From NCBI RefSeq assembly GCF_000150275.1, contig NW_002060946.1, positions 2,623,454-2,687,453 of the forward strand: a stretch of 64,000 nt of DNA, in the 5' to 3' direction. Shown here in pieces: positions 23,201-35,363 of the stretch. A program made the position numbers and the translations under genes. Source of the stretch: Trichoplax adhaerens. Lineage: Eukaryota; Placozoa; Uniplacotomia; Trichoplacea; Trichoplacidae. The notes under the pieces are model-generated. The model searched no databases. It saw only the letters and a list, made by a program, of their open reading frames with translations, and had not been told where the DNA came from. Position 1 is the first letter of the stretch, and each line of letters starts with the position of its first letter.

Positions 23201-25844
23201 CTAAAAAGAAAATTTTTAAACTGTTTTAAGTGTCTTGTATATCAACGCACGAACTAACATCTCCATAGAGACTAGTAATTATAGAAGTTCGCTGATTATT
23301 CGATTGATGAGATATCAATTATCTGATTAATGGATCTAACGTTGGAGATTGTAACGGTTTTATGTCAAGTCTTTATTTGAGCGCCTGTCCTGCTCCTTAC
23401 TCTTACACATGCAACAACACCAACTGGCCTTTTATCTAGTGATTATATAAGTCGTATATCAAACGTTATCATACTGTACTATCTATCCCTAATACCTTAA
23501 TACGATATTCATATCTAAAGCATATCAAGTCATAAGCAACACATTTTATACTATGTACCACATGAATGCACATACAATGATGTATACCGTCACAGAGATA
23601 GGAAAGTTATGATATATACTCTCCATTGACTGCTAAAAGGCGCTATATAATAACATTAAAATTATTTCTAGACTCAGTTAATAAATGAAGGTGCTCAGTA
23701 GAAAGAAAATGGAGCACTTCCATACTGCTCTAATGAAAGTCAGTGAAAGCATAATTCTAGGGATGATCGCTAGTCAGATTAGTTATAATATTAGGGTAGT
23801 TTTGATAACGTTATGTACCGCTAGCTGATACTTGAGCCTACAGTACTACATACTCCACTTTGCAATAAATAGGGCAATCAAAAATAATGGATCATGCTAC
23901 AATGGATTACACACTTTATTGGAAGATAGCGTTTTCTTATATAAAGTTTTGATATTATTTCATTGGTATGTCACTTTAGTTACCAACACTTGGACTAATT
24001 ATATAATTACACATCCATTACCTTATATAATGTACCTAGGCGTGAGAATACAGATATATTGCAGATGTGTGTAGGTGTAGTATGGGAAAGAGAATCATTT
24101 GGTACAATACAACATCGTAATGCCTAGGACAGGTTTTATTTCCTGTGCACAGATATTCCGTCAAAAGGGTAATAGATAACTAGTCGTCTACAGTAGTATA
24201 GAGAAATTCTCCTTTGATGTAGAAAATGATCTAACTAAAAGTTGGTATTACGTATATACAATGAACAAAATTTGGCCTTTTTATCTTAAGTATTGGCATC
24301 AGAGACGCAATCATGGCATTCTATGGTAGAACAATATACAAGATATTAATTAACATAGAAGAATTGTACTAGTCTATTGCAACAGTAATTCTGTAATTGT
24401 TACAATATATGTACAGTTTTGTAGTAAAATTAAGAAAATGAGTAGCATGAATTTTCAGTTGTTTAAATTTTTTATAAGGTACCTTTGCTGTTTATTCTAT
24501 TCATAACGTGTAAAAAGCAATAGCAAATATCTTGGGATTATGAATATAGGCCTGATTTTCAATACTTAAGCAAAACCAATACTATTAAGCAGAATTTTGA
24601 TTGCGATTTGGTTATCGTGATTGATTCTACAGTATACGCGTACAATCAGGTTATAATTAAGTTACGACAGGGGAGGGAGGATAAAAAAATCTGCAAAGCG
24701 TTAAAATACTCTTAATGGTGTATGATTTCGATCTGGCTTTGTCAAAGCGAATATTTCATCATCAATCACATCAAACCTTCCTACCCTATCCTAATCCTTG
24801 CACGATGGCCATGTCTAGTAGAATAGGGTAAAAACTTGACGTACTGTAACTCTGTAAGTAAGAGAACTGTAGAATGCTAAAGTACACATTTAGATAAACA
24901 ATGATCACGATGATTGAATGTACGATGTGGAGAAAGTAGCGAGAGAACACTTTACTACGTTGTTGCTGAATTTTCATTTTTTTTAGCGTTTAGCCTTGAG
25001 ATTTGATACTATACAGTAGTATAAATAAATCAGTTATTAGGAGAAATTGGCTGAAGATACTATGGATACTATAATATGTACGTTGACGTCCATTTCAACT
25101 GGGTAGTTAAGGTTATAAAGTCTAAAGTCTGTGTCGGTGCCGGGTGACAGATTGACTTGAAGATGTACTGCCATGGTAACTACAATAGTATTGACTTCTA
25201 TGTTGATCAGTATTCCTAAATACTGGATTTTCCCAGTAGTTTTGCTATTCATAGTAGGCTAGAGAATATCATCAGTTTCTGGTCATTGAATAAAATCAAG
25301 ACGTTATTTTTGAAATGTTCAACGCAATAGAAGAGCCTATGTACATTACAATTTTAACGGCAGTAACGGTAAAAGTGCACGATGTTGCACTTAAAGTACC
25401 AGTTTACCTGTATGGATAAGGGTAACCTCGGTTGGCATCTTGAACTACCAGTTGAAAGCGATGAATCCTGTCACTGTCTCTATTTTATCATTGATTGAGT
25501 AAGATTTAAGAGCAGTTTACCTTGCTGAAACAATAATAATATTACTGTAAAATTGGCAAGAAGAAATGTTGTTTAAATGGCTGTCTGTCGCTGCTTCCGT
25601 CTGATAGCGCAGTTGGTAGACCACTTTGAAGTGCCCCTATCCAAGCTTTCACCAAAGCAACTGAACAGGAAATCGATGGGCTATTATGCACTGTAGCTGT
25701 AGCGCGATATCGATACGCGTACAGTGCATCGAGCATCATGATTTGACTGACAGTGCTCGAGTTTCCTCTTCGCTTTACAGACTGCACTGTACAGTATACA
25801 ACTACCGGCAGGACGGACGTTCGTTGCTCAACACAGGTATTGTT
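23201..25844. other. Gene-poor stretch upstream of KLHDC10
   Basis: Expected to hold the KLHDC10 5' exon(s) and promoter. Besides the possible exon at 24710-24796, a minus-strand frame at about 25094-25188 reads MAVHLQVNLSPGTDTDFRLY and is followed by a GT; I cannot assign it to a family. A stretch at 25602-25624 resembles a tRNA A-box only. Otherwise I see nothing in it. Confidence 0.5.
24710..24796 (-). CDS. Possible exon upstream of KLHDC10 (unassigned)
   Basis: On the minus strand an open stretch reads DRVGRFDVIDDEIFALTKPD then RNHTPLR, preceded by ...GGATTAG and followed by AGA|GTATTT. It could splice in phase 0 to an alternative KLHDC10 acceptor (CTACAG|CCGGGAAG at 23190-23200), giving TPLRPGRRSGHR, which resembles the RFLRG..RSGHR region of vertebrate KLHDC10. 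The donor is weak and the acceptor lacks a clear pyrimidine tract. It may be chance. Confidence 0.3.
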
Positions 25845-26527
25845 GTACACTAGCCCTGGTTAAAATACTGTACAGTGCAGACTATGGGCTAAGATATTGG
25901 CGGAATACCAAGAAGAAACCTCACAAATTGCAGATGGAGGCTGGAAGGGAAATTTTAGTTGTACACTAGCCCAGGTTAAAATACAGTGCAGACTATGAAC
26001 TACGATATTGGTGGAATAGTAAGAAGAAACCTCAAAAATTGCAGATGGAGGCTGGAAGGGAAATTTTAGTTGTACACTAGCCCAGGTTAAAATACAGTGC
26101 AGACTATGAACTACGATATTGGCGGAATACCAAGAAGAAACCTCACAAATTGCAGATGGAGGCTGGAAGGGAAATTTTAGTTGTGCACTAGCCCAGGTTA
26201 AAATACAGTGCAGACTATAGACTACGATATTGGCGGAATAGTAAGAAGAAACCTCAAAAATTGCAGATGGAGGCTGGAAGGGAAATTTTAGTTGTACACT
26301 AGCCCAGGTTAAAATACAGTGCAGACTATGAACTACGATATTGGCGGAATACCAAGAAGAAACCTCACAAATTGCAGATGGAGGCTGGAAGGGAAATTTT
26401 AGTTGTGCACTAGCCCAGGTTAAAATACAGTGCAGACTATAGACTACGATATTGGCGGAATACCAAGAAGAAACCTCACAAATTGCAGATGGAGGCTGGA
26501 AGGGAAATTTTAGTTGTACACTAGCCC
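25845..26527. repeat. Tandem array, 111-bp unit, about six copies
   Basis: The marker gtacactagccc (or gtgcactagccc) recurs at 25845, 25961, 26072, 26183, 26294, 26405 and 26516: a 111-bp period, the first interval being 116 because of an extra ACTGT pentamer. Units are nearly identical and alternate in a few sites (gtac/gtgc; accaag/agtaag; gaacta/gacta), so pairs of units share variants. No coding potential persists through the unit. It looks like a young local minisatellite, perhaps a small satellite seed. Confidence 0.95.
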
Positions 26528-27260
26528 ATTAATGGAATTGAAATTACGGTTATTAAAATGAAATTATTTGGCAGATTTTGAAGTACAGTTGCGAAGTTGG
26601 CGGCAATTGCGCTCAAATTATGTTTACAATATCCAGTACAGTGTAGACGGCATGCTATACAAATAGTTTTAGACGAGGAGGAATAACGTACTTGAAATGT
26701 TGGTACTAGAATGTTCTGGATTGGAACACAGCATGGAAAATTGGCTTGGACACAACTTGAATTTCGCTTTGATTTAGCTGTCATCTCATGCAGAGCTCCA
26801 TAGATGTATAATGTACACGTACTCTACCTTCAGTGCACCTATGATTTGTTTATCAATGAAAAAATAATTTATTAACTACAGTAACTGCACAACTTTGGAT
26901 GTGCAAAGTAGATCTATTACTTCCATATCTCGTGCATGAACTCGGAACAAATACACAATAAAATCGAAGTCTACAGCTTGTAAACAGTACTCCTTCATTA
27001 AAATAACGGTACTGTGCAGTAATGCAAAACGTTGACAAATGACAATTTGTGCAAAAAACATTTACCACCATACAATAACAAGAACATGCACGGAGTTGGA
27101 GCTCAACATGCTCTCCATCATAGCGCTTCCATCGTTGGACGCTTAAAGTGAAATCTTCATTAACATCATATAGTATTATCTGCGCAATAGTGCGCAGATT
27201 TCATTCTATACAAAATTTTAAAATACACAAGTCCTCACGGCAATCGCGATGATAGACCAG
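26528..27260. other. Spacer between the 111-bp and 99/84-bp arrays
   Basis: About 730 bp without a recognisable gene. Minus-strand frames at 26521-26784 and 26853-27071 are short and Cys-rich but have no splice partners. A small hairpin (atctgcgca ... tgcgcagat) lies at 27178-27199. Confidence 0.5.
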
Positions 27261-28275
27261 TTGCTAAAGGTAACCTCAAAGAAAGTAATGACATGGAGTG
27301 ACTGTAGTTCGTAAATGAGGTCATATGAGTGAGCGACATCGTTTTTGCTTAAGGCAACCTCAAAGAAAGTAATGATAGGGAGTGGCTGTAGTTCGTAAAT
27401 GAGGTGATGATGAGCGAGCGACATCATTTTTGCTTACGATACGTTGCTTAAGGTAACCTCAAAGAAAGTAATGACATGGAGTGAGTGTAGTTCGTAAATG
27501 AGGTGATGATGAGCGAGCGACATCATTTTTGCTTACGATACGTTGCTTAAGGTAACCTCAAAGAAAGCAATGACATGGAGTGACTGTAGTTCGTAAATGA
27601 GGTCATATGAGTGAGCGACATCGTTTTTGCTTAAGGCAACCTCAAAGAAAGTAATGACGTGGAATGGCTGTAGCTCGTGGATGAGTGAGCGACATCGTTT
27701 TTGCTTACGATACGTTGCTTAAGGTAACCTCAAAGAAAGTAATGACATGGAGTGAGTGTAGTTCGTAAATGAGGTGATGATGAGCGAGCGACATCATTTT
27801 TGCTTACGATACGTTGCTTAAGGTAACCTCAAAGAAAGTAATGACATGGAGTGAGTGTAGTTCGTAAATGAGGTGATGATGAGCGAGCGACATCATTTTT
27901 GCTTACGATACGTTGCTTAAGGTAACCTCAAAGAAAGTAATGACATGGAGTGAGTGTAGTTCGTAAATGAGGTGATGATGAGCGAGCGACATCATTTTTG
28001 CTTACGATACGTTGCTTAAGGTAACCTCAAAGAAAGTAATGACAGGGAGTGACTGTAGTTCGTAAATGAGGTCATATGAGTGAGCGACATCGTTTTTGCT
28101 TAAGGCAACCTCAAAGAAAGTAATGATAGGGAGTGGCTGTAGTTCGTAAATGAGGTGATGATGAGCGAGCGACATCATTTTTGCTTACGATACGTTGCTT
28201 AAGGTAACCTCAAAGAAAGTAATGACAGGGAGTGACTGTAGTTCGTAGATGAGTGAGCGACATTGTTTTTGCTTA
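27261..28275. repeat. Tandem array of mixed 99-bp and 84-bp units, about 11 copies
   Basis: The marker aacctcaaagaaag recurs at 27272, 27356, 27455, 27554, 27638, 27726, 27825, 27924, 28023, 28107 and 28206. Intervals are 84, 99, 99, 84, 88, 99, 99, 99, 84 and 99. Long units contain gatgatgagcgagcgacatc and an extra cttacgatacgttg; short ones have gtcatatgagtgagcgacatc and lack the latter. The array ends directly in an ACTGT pentamer cluster (28276-28300). Confidence 0.95.
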
Positions 28276-28360
28276 CTGTACTGTACTGTACAGTACGTTA
28301 TTTACTTTTTACAATCCATAATACTGTAGTCTACAGTACTGTACTGTACTGTAGATGCTA
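28276..28360. repeat. ACTGT/ACAGT pentanucleotide cluster at the array end
   Basis: Two runs (about 28277-28297 and 28334-28353) of TACTGTACTGTAC type directly after the 99/84-bp array. The same motif also lies at the edge of the 111-bp array (about 25788-25797 and 25867-25876). Confidence 0.8.
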
Positions 28361-28599
28361 CAGTGTAGAGGTAAAAGAAAAATTGTAGACAGTGATTCTT
28401 AGACCTATGGCTTGTGGCATACGGTTCTAGTAGTCCATGCCTGTGGTAAGCGTACCCAAATCTTACTACCCTCGAATCTACAGTACAACATACTGTACAT
28501 GATTTAGACTGTAACGGAACCCAACCCATAGGTGACATCATCATAACTCAACATCAACGGAGTAAATGCTCGTTTACAAACAAGTGAGCGAAAGGCAAG

Positions 28600-29760
28600 T
28601 CGCTACAGCTTAAATGGCTACTGGCATCAATTTCTTCTGGTTGTGAAAATTCAACCAATCCTACAAGAGTACAACTTTTCAAGGCACAGCTTTAATTGGC
28701 CAGTATTACTAGAAAAAGAGCGCTTGCTGAAGGTAAAATAAAAGAGGAAAATAAGGTAAAAAAGCGATAAGAAATCCATAGTGATGATCATAAATGAGAA
28801 TGAGATTGAGAATGATCGATCATCATTCATGAACTGACCAACACACTCAAGTTGAGCAATTACCAAGAAAGCAAATGGAAATTGCTATAGTACAAACCCA
28901 AGTCATCCATGGAATCCATTGCACTGACAAGATCGTGTTGTTGTAGTGCTGTAGAGGCAAATAGGATACAAACACATTAGGATGATTTTGCTTAAAGTCG
29001 GTAGATGGACGGCCACCTTCCATCGCCAAAAGACGATCGGTGTAGTGTCTTGTTTACCCTTGATCAAATAGGACAATCGGACCTGCTTGAGTCAAAGCGT
29101 TAACATTATCCATCATGATTGAAGTAATCAGAGCACTACTGTAGTTGGTAACTGTAAATCAAACTTTCATCACTACATTGAACAATTTCCTCTGGGCGTG
29201 ATGGACACTGAGTTCACTACGCGCTACGTACAATGATGACCAGGAAGATATTGCGGTATGGTAGTAGTCTTCAGATAGTCCATCAAAGCTGCTCATGTTG
29301 TTTTACTGCAATCACCGAAATGATTCCCTATCTATCGCTCAATAATCAATGGGCCTCTTTGCAGCCAAATAGATATGTGTAAGCATTAAAATATCAGGCA
29401 ATGCCGTACAATCCAATCATGTAGACTATTGCAATCAATTGAATCGCTTACTGTTCAAGCTCATTAAAGACATGGAGGTCGGCTTCAAGGTGCCGCCTTC
29501 TGTGTGCCAATAATGATTGATAAATAAGGTGACATATGCAACCCTACAGTACACCAACATTGATGTGATATCCACTTTTCTCAGGAATGGCGCCTCCTGT
29601 TTGTAAATAGTTCTCTACATACTAGCAATCAACCATGATACATTGAAAAAAATAACTTTTATTGCTTCGTCATCAACCATTCACGATTGCTTCTGCTTGT
29701 CTACCACGATGACAAACTAGGCGTTGGGGTTTCCTTGATTATTTGAAACAGGTACCAACG
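28600..29760 (-). pseudogene. Possible decayed coding stretch (unidentified)
   Basis: This stretch is less AT-rich than its surroundings and on the minus strand shows several open pieces broken by stops, for example MAMEGGRPSTDFKQNHPNVF near 28990-29029. I could not match it to a retroelement reverse transcriptase, integrase or a host gene. It could be an old transposon remnant, or plain unique sequence. Confidence 0.25.
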
Positions 29761-30214
29761 TTTTTAGCTAGTCACATAGTTGAACGATATCGCTACTTTC
29801 ATTATAAATTGTAAAAGCGACTTTATGTGCTTAGCAAAACTGCTTGAATGGATAGCTTACAAAGATAAATTAGACAGCGTTACTAATGCTAGAATAGTTT
29901 TAATAGTTCTGCCAGTATTAACAAATTCCTCAAATTGAAAGGTTAACTGGACGGTAAAGACCGTAAAATACTTCTAAACATAGAGAAAAAATAAAATTAT
30001 CCACATTGTACAAGTAAAATGAGGCTCATAGCAGTTACGATCTTTGACCTAACTTTCTTACATAGTACCACTTGACAAGGTGATATCATGCTGAATAACT
30101 AATTTTTTTAAATGTTATAGCAGGTAAGATCCAAGAAAATTCCAAAGAACCATCTGGATTAATTATAATTAGCAGATATTGTAACTGTAATCAAGGATCT
30201 TGACCAAACAAAAT
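29761..30214. other. Presumed TPRA1 promoter side
   Basis: About 450 bp before the TPRA1 start codon. AT-rich, with no coding exon and no motif that I recognise. Confidence 0.5.
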
Positions 30215-33200
30215 ATGGCTACTATAGCCAATGTCAGCGCCAATATTACTCGATCTTCTTGTGAATGGATACTAATATATGAAGTTGGTGGCAAGTGAGT
30301 GCAGACAATCGTAAATAAAAACGTAATAATTTGGCAACATATATCCAAGTTTTATTATACTCTAATTATGAATTAAATTATTAGTGTAGGACCCTAGTAC
30401 TCAATCACGTTATTTGTCGATCAATAAATTATAATTAGCTTTAATATTCATTGAGTTGATGTAATGTCTTTCTTTATGACTTGCTGCAAATTCCATAACT
30501 TGGCTTTGGTCACTAATTTATTTCATCATTACGGTATAATAACTTTAGGCCGTCTTGTATTATACAAATTTTCTCACCCAAATCTATTACTATAGATGAT
30601 AGTTCATCAATACTGTATTCTTTTTATAACCAATGTATATACTGTAGATCGATCGAATAGTTATACGCGCAATGATACAACTATCAAACACACTATTTTA
30701 TATTTACCATCATTGTATGCTATAATACAGCCATACTTTTTCTGTAAAGTAATAAATCATCTCATTACATTAATTGATGTAGCGTCAACCTCTATAAATC
30801 CCTTTGAATACATTAGCTTGACTTTGATCATCAATTCAAATTCGTGTATTAGCTTTATGATCGCCTTGGTGTTATAATATCGCTGTTATAAACTGAATCG
30901 AATATAACTCGCATAGAGTAGCAGATACCGTATCAGAGCGTTGTTTATAAGCTACAGCTACTTGATTATAGAAATTGTTGCACGCGTATGTGATCAATGA
31001 TACCAGATTGCTATCATGATAGTTGCTTAACCTTTATGTAAAGCATTAATACTCATTCTGATAGGAAGTACCGATATAGAATTTATGATCTAAAAAATCA
31101 TAAAGCTACTAATTTTGTACTAACTTATTCACCTAACTATCTCGTGATTGAGATTGATCATCATTTGCTCTCTCTGGATTATTTTTCATTATAAAGGGTG
31201 AGGCTGTGGGATATCTTGATGCTAGTTCCTAGCGGCCTATTTCTAGCTTTTCTACTTCTAAAGTTTCGATTTGCTCATCGCCGTTTAAAATCCATGAGAA
31301 GTCCAATCTTTTCGACTTTCTTTGGCATGGTAAAGTTTACAAATTATCTTTTGTGTGCAATTGATTACTCAAAAATATATCTAATAAGTCTTTTATATTG
31401 TTCATCTAAAATCTATTTGTATTATGTTACTTAGGTAATGATGGTTGCATGCGCTAGTGTTGCTAGATGCGTTGTTTCCATGACTGTTTCTAGTTCTGGA
31501 GTTGGTTATATAGCTGATAAGGTTAGTCTAACAATTAATTGATAGTAATTCTACATGTATCATCATTGGGTATGATTACGATTCGCAGTTGACATTTTAG
31601 AACCTTACCCATGGCCATATTTTATCAATTTCTACAATTAGTCAAATATGGTAGTGTAAAGTATAAAATCTATTCTGCAATAACGTAAAGCTAAGCGATA
31701 CACCCTTGCCAACTTTCTTTGTGTAACAGATACTGTGGCTAATTGTTCGATTCTTGTTACTGGTCGTTGAATTGAGTGTCATCACATTTGGGTTAGCATT
31801 TGGTAAGTTATTACCTGCATTATCGTTTATATAATGAGCACTAATTTTTACGCGGTATATTCCCTAATATATCTGTTATTAATAGCTGTAGTTATAGAAT
31901 ATAAATGATTACTAAAGTTTTTATAGACGTAGCTCTTGAGGCAACAAAGGTAAAATTTTTTTACCTGCTTTAGTCTACTGTGGATATAAATAAACATTTA
32001 ATTATATAAGGTTATATTATCGTCATGCAGTGTTAAATCCTTTGGCTTATGCCTTCTAAATTTTCATTTTAAATTACAATTATTCATAAATTTCACTAAT
32101 AGTAAATCAATGCAACCATAAATCGCATCAGATATTAAGCACATTTAATTATCTTCGAATAGGTCATTTAGATAGTCGTGAGAGCATAAAGAGAGTTCTA
32201 ATTGTAACAGCTCTTATTTCACTGGCTTTTTCTACCACACAGGTACTGTTACATTTGAAGCATTTATTATCAACTTAATACAATTCATAAATACCTCAAT
32301 TTAGGGATAAGTGTGTGTAGTTTGCGTAACTTTGTCATCAATCTGTAAAAATTTAATTAACGTCACTTATTAATACTAGTTATTGGAATTGAAGATGTTT
32401 GTTTCTGTAACTTAATACTATCGAAATTAAAATTAGTTGCACTTAACGTTGATCATGTAGGGTGTTTTTGAGTTCCTGTACCATAGTACTTATGACGTTA
32501 ATATCCACGTTGGTAAAAAATACCCCTTTTTCGCCCACGGAGGAATGGATTTTTGGTTTGGATACTCTAGCTTCTTCTTTGCGGTAATCACCTTTTAATG
32601 TTGCCGACGTATATGCCTGTAATGCATAATGATTAACCCTTTTTAATTAATAATTGCTAGGCTTATCTTTTCATTTTTTTGCTACCTTATACATCTGCTA
32701 GCCAACGATGGGCATTACCAAGTAAGCTTCTGTAGATAATTATTTATTGATTACCTGTTTAACGGTTTCTCTATCTGGACGTGGATTAGTGTTTATTAAT
32801 GGATTGCAACTACTTTGTACTTATGCTAGGTAAAAGGTCCTTCTATGTTTATGTTATGTCCTTATCAATGCTGAATTTAGTCCAATCAATTGGTTGTTGC
32901 TTGCTTCTAAACAACCTTTACCAAGGATTATGGTAATTTTAAATGGAACAAATAATCTGCGTTTGTTAAAAGTTTTATCGAAGTTAACCTTGTCCATGAT
33001 TATAAACTTATAGTGTCGTGGATGTAACGTCCTTCCTGTACTTTAGTGGGTATGCCCCTCTCGTGTATATGACTTTCCTAAAAGACTGCTTTAGGTAAAT
33101 ATGTGCTCAATAATGAGATACAACTGTATCTTAATATTTATAATCTTTAACCTCTATTACGGCTTTTAGTCTACGACGACCTACTGCAACATATGATGAT

Positions 33201-33380
33201 CCAGGAGTTATCGTTGGCGATAGTAGCACTAATACCTACTCATCTTTAAAAGATGAAGTAGTATTTCCGAACAATTCCAGTAAATGGTACTCTAATGAGA
33301 ACTCCGATCAAGATCCGATAATAGTACAAAGTAAGCCATTCCAGGCAGATCAAGATGACTGTAATTCGGTTATGGTGTAG
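30215..33380 (+). CDS. TPRA1: Transmembrane protein adipocyte-associated 1 homologue (TPRA1/GPR175)
   Basis: Ten exons: 30215-30294, 31197-31329, 31435-31521, 31730-31802, 32163-32242, 32461-32583, 32661-32721, 32830-32932, 33014-33094 and 33170-33380. All phases join, giving 343 residues with seven hydrophobic helices. The N-terminus MATIANVSANITRSSCEWIL is short, with N-glycosylation sites, and runs into IYEVGGKVRLWDILMLVPSG. Further blocks match the family: SMRSPIFSTFFGM, ADKILWLIVRFLLLVVELSV, ITFGLAFGHLDSRESIKRVL, FFAHGGMDFWFGYSSFFFAA, ALPSKRSFYVYVMSLSMLNL and DVTSFLYFSGYAPLVYMTFL. TPRA1 is a conserved orphan seven-transmembrane protein. Vertebrate work links it to Hedgehog signalling and embryonic cell division, and plants have distant relatives. 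The hydrophilic tail (TYDDPGVIVGDSSTNTYSSL onward) is typical and Ser/Asp-rich. The start is supported by the vertebrate-like Cys-x-LLLYE-type segment just before helix 1. Confidence 0.96.
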
Positions 33381-35363
33381 TACTTTACTGTCTTAAAACT
33401 ATGATGCAATATATTACATTTAAAACTAGAATAACCCTATCATGTCTTTAGCAAAAATATGTATTTATGCTGTTATGGAAGATGAAGTGACTCTCGATGT
33501 CATCACTTTCTCTTTAAATTTATTGTTATTTTGCACACTGACTGACAATTTATCACGATTACCATATTCCGAAGCGATACTAGAAAGCATAGCATTTGTA
33601 AATAGATACGCCATCGTTCAGTTCACTTGATACACTTTCTGTAAGCTAATACGAAAAAGACGACTTGTCATATATGAAAATGCCTTGGATCCTATTTTTA
33701 TAAATTGGCTACATCAGATGCTAATCACTTTTCATCTCTAAATGTGGGTAACTTTTAAGCCATTACGCCTTACAATGATGATAATGCTGTAATTTGATGA
33801 TCTGGAGTATTTTATAAGCGTAAATTTCAGTTATATCTTTCTGAAAATAAGAGCAGTATAGAATATTATGACATGATGCACATATAGATTACTTTTGAAG
33901 TAAAACTGCCACTAAAATCTCTAAGTATTACCTTATTGCTGATATTCAGGTGATGGTTATTTAATTGCATTTAGTGACCGTAATAATTTGAACAGATATA
34001 CACTTTGATTAATTAAACACGGTGCAAATAACTTTTGTAAGACAGACCCAGAATTGTATCAATCACCATGTAATTTCTTGATTGATTTGTGGTACCGAAA
34101 TAAATATCAACGAAAAATAAAAACTTTGTCTAAAATATTCTTATTGGATTGTTTTAGTATTATGCTGTACAATACCGCCATTATTATTAGATTTCAAAGT
34201 GTTATAGATTAATCCGCAGTAATGCAAGATTTTGATTCGTTATTGCCATATAAAACTAATAAGCCTGGTACTCAAATCTAAGAAAAGCTTGATCGAACGA
34301 GACTTAATGAAGATAAAACCTAGAAAGCCATAACAAACCTCACATTTACGGATGAATTCATCGAAAAATTATCATTACTATAAAGATTAAAATATTACGC
34401 ATAATATATTGCGTTATAGCAATATTACGTCCTTGTATCCCATTTACCTTGCTATTAATATGAATCAAGAGCCAAAATGTTGGCTGCGATGATTGAGGAA
34501 TTTCTTTAGTTTTATTTTCTGCTCTAATATACTGTATAAGATCTCCACCACCACATTATATATATTTGATGATATTGAAGTGCATAATGCTGCAACTATA
34601 AAGATATTAAAACTTGTTCAATCGATATATTTACGACTTCTATGGTATTTAAAGTATTGGCCGTCAGTAACTGTGTAAATACGATATGGCTACTTTCGCT
34701 AACTAAGTTTTAACCTTTTTTAACTATAATAAAGCAGTTTGAGTTCAACTGTTGCTACAACAGTATAATACTAGCATACTCAATTTATAGACATTCACAC
34801 TATAGCATTTTATCTTCATCCATTGGTTACAGATGATGCTATCTGATTATCACCTTACATTTGTCTTTAAAGGATTACTTTCACAGCTACTTAACACAAA
34901 TATTACGAAATTTCGTACAAAATTTTATAAGCCCAGCTGATATTATAATAACAACTATCAAACATTAAGAATTTCGTTAACGTACCGAATATAGCACTAG
35001 TCCATAGCTAACATCTAAGATATCATTAATTATGTATAGTAAAATCAAAACATAGCTTTACAACGATCTCTATTTATAATATTGATATGATATAGTATGA
35101 GTTAAAAATAAATGTATGATATGTCATAATATAGATTATACCTAGCATTTAAGATATCGAAATACCCGTATTTGCTAACTCATAGATGAGCAACGAAGCC
35201 CACAATGCCATAACCCTTAGTTCAGCGTAAAACTAGGATGGACAATATATACTTTGTTAATCTTTCATCACTACATCAAATCTAAGTAGGGTATTGTCAT
35301 TAAAAATGGCTCTGTAAATAATATTAGTAGTTGCTACAATATATTTTCACATATACAATGCTT
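33381..35363. other. Convergent stretch TPRA1 3' end / GPI-protein 3' end
   Basis: Strongly AT-rich, about 2 kb. Short frames at 33442-33630 and 34493-34678 are not supported by splice sites or conservation. It should contain both 3' UTRs. No repeats stand out. Confidence 0.55.

Noticed and set aside
25602-25624. tRNA-like A-box (TGATAGCGCAGTTGGTAGAC)
   Set aside because: The following 60 bases give no anticodon arm and no B-box (GGTTCGANTCC). It is not a foldable tRNA.
25542-25850. 102-residue minus-strand frame
   Set aside because: Low-complexity content from the pentamer repeat, no splice partner and no family match.
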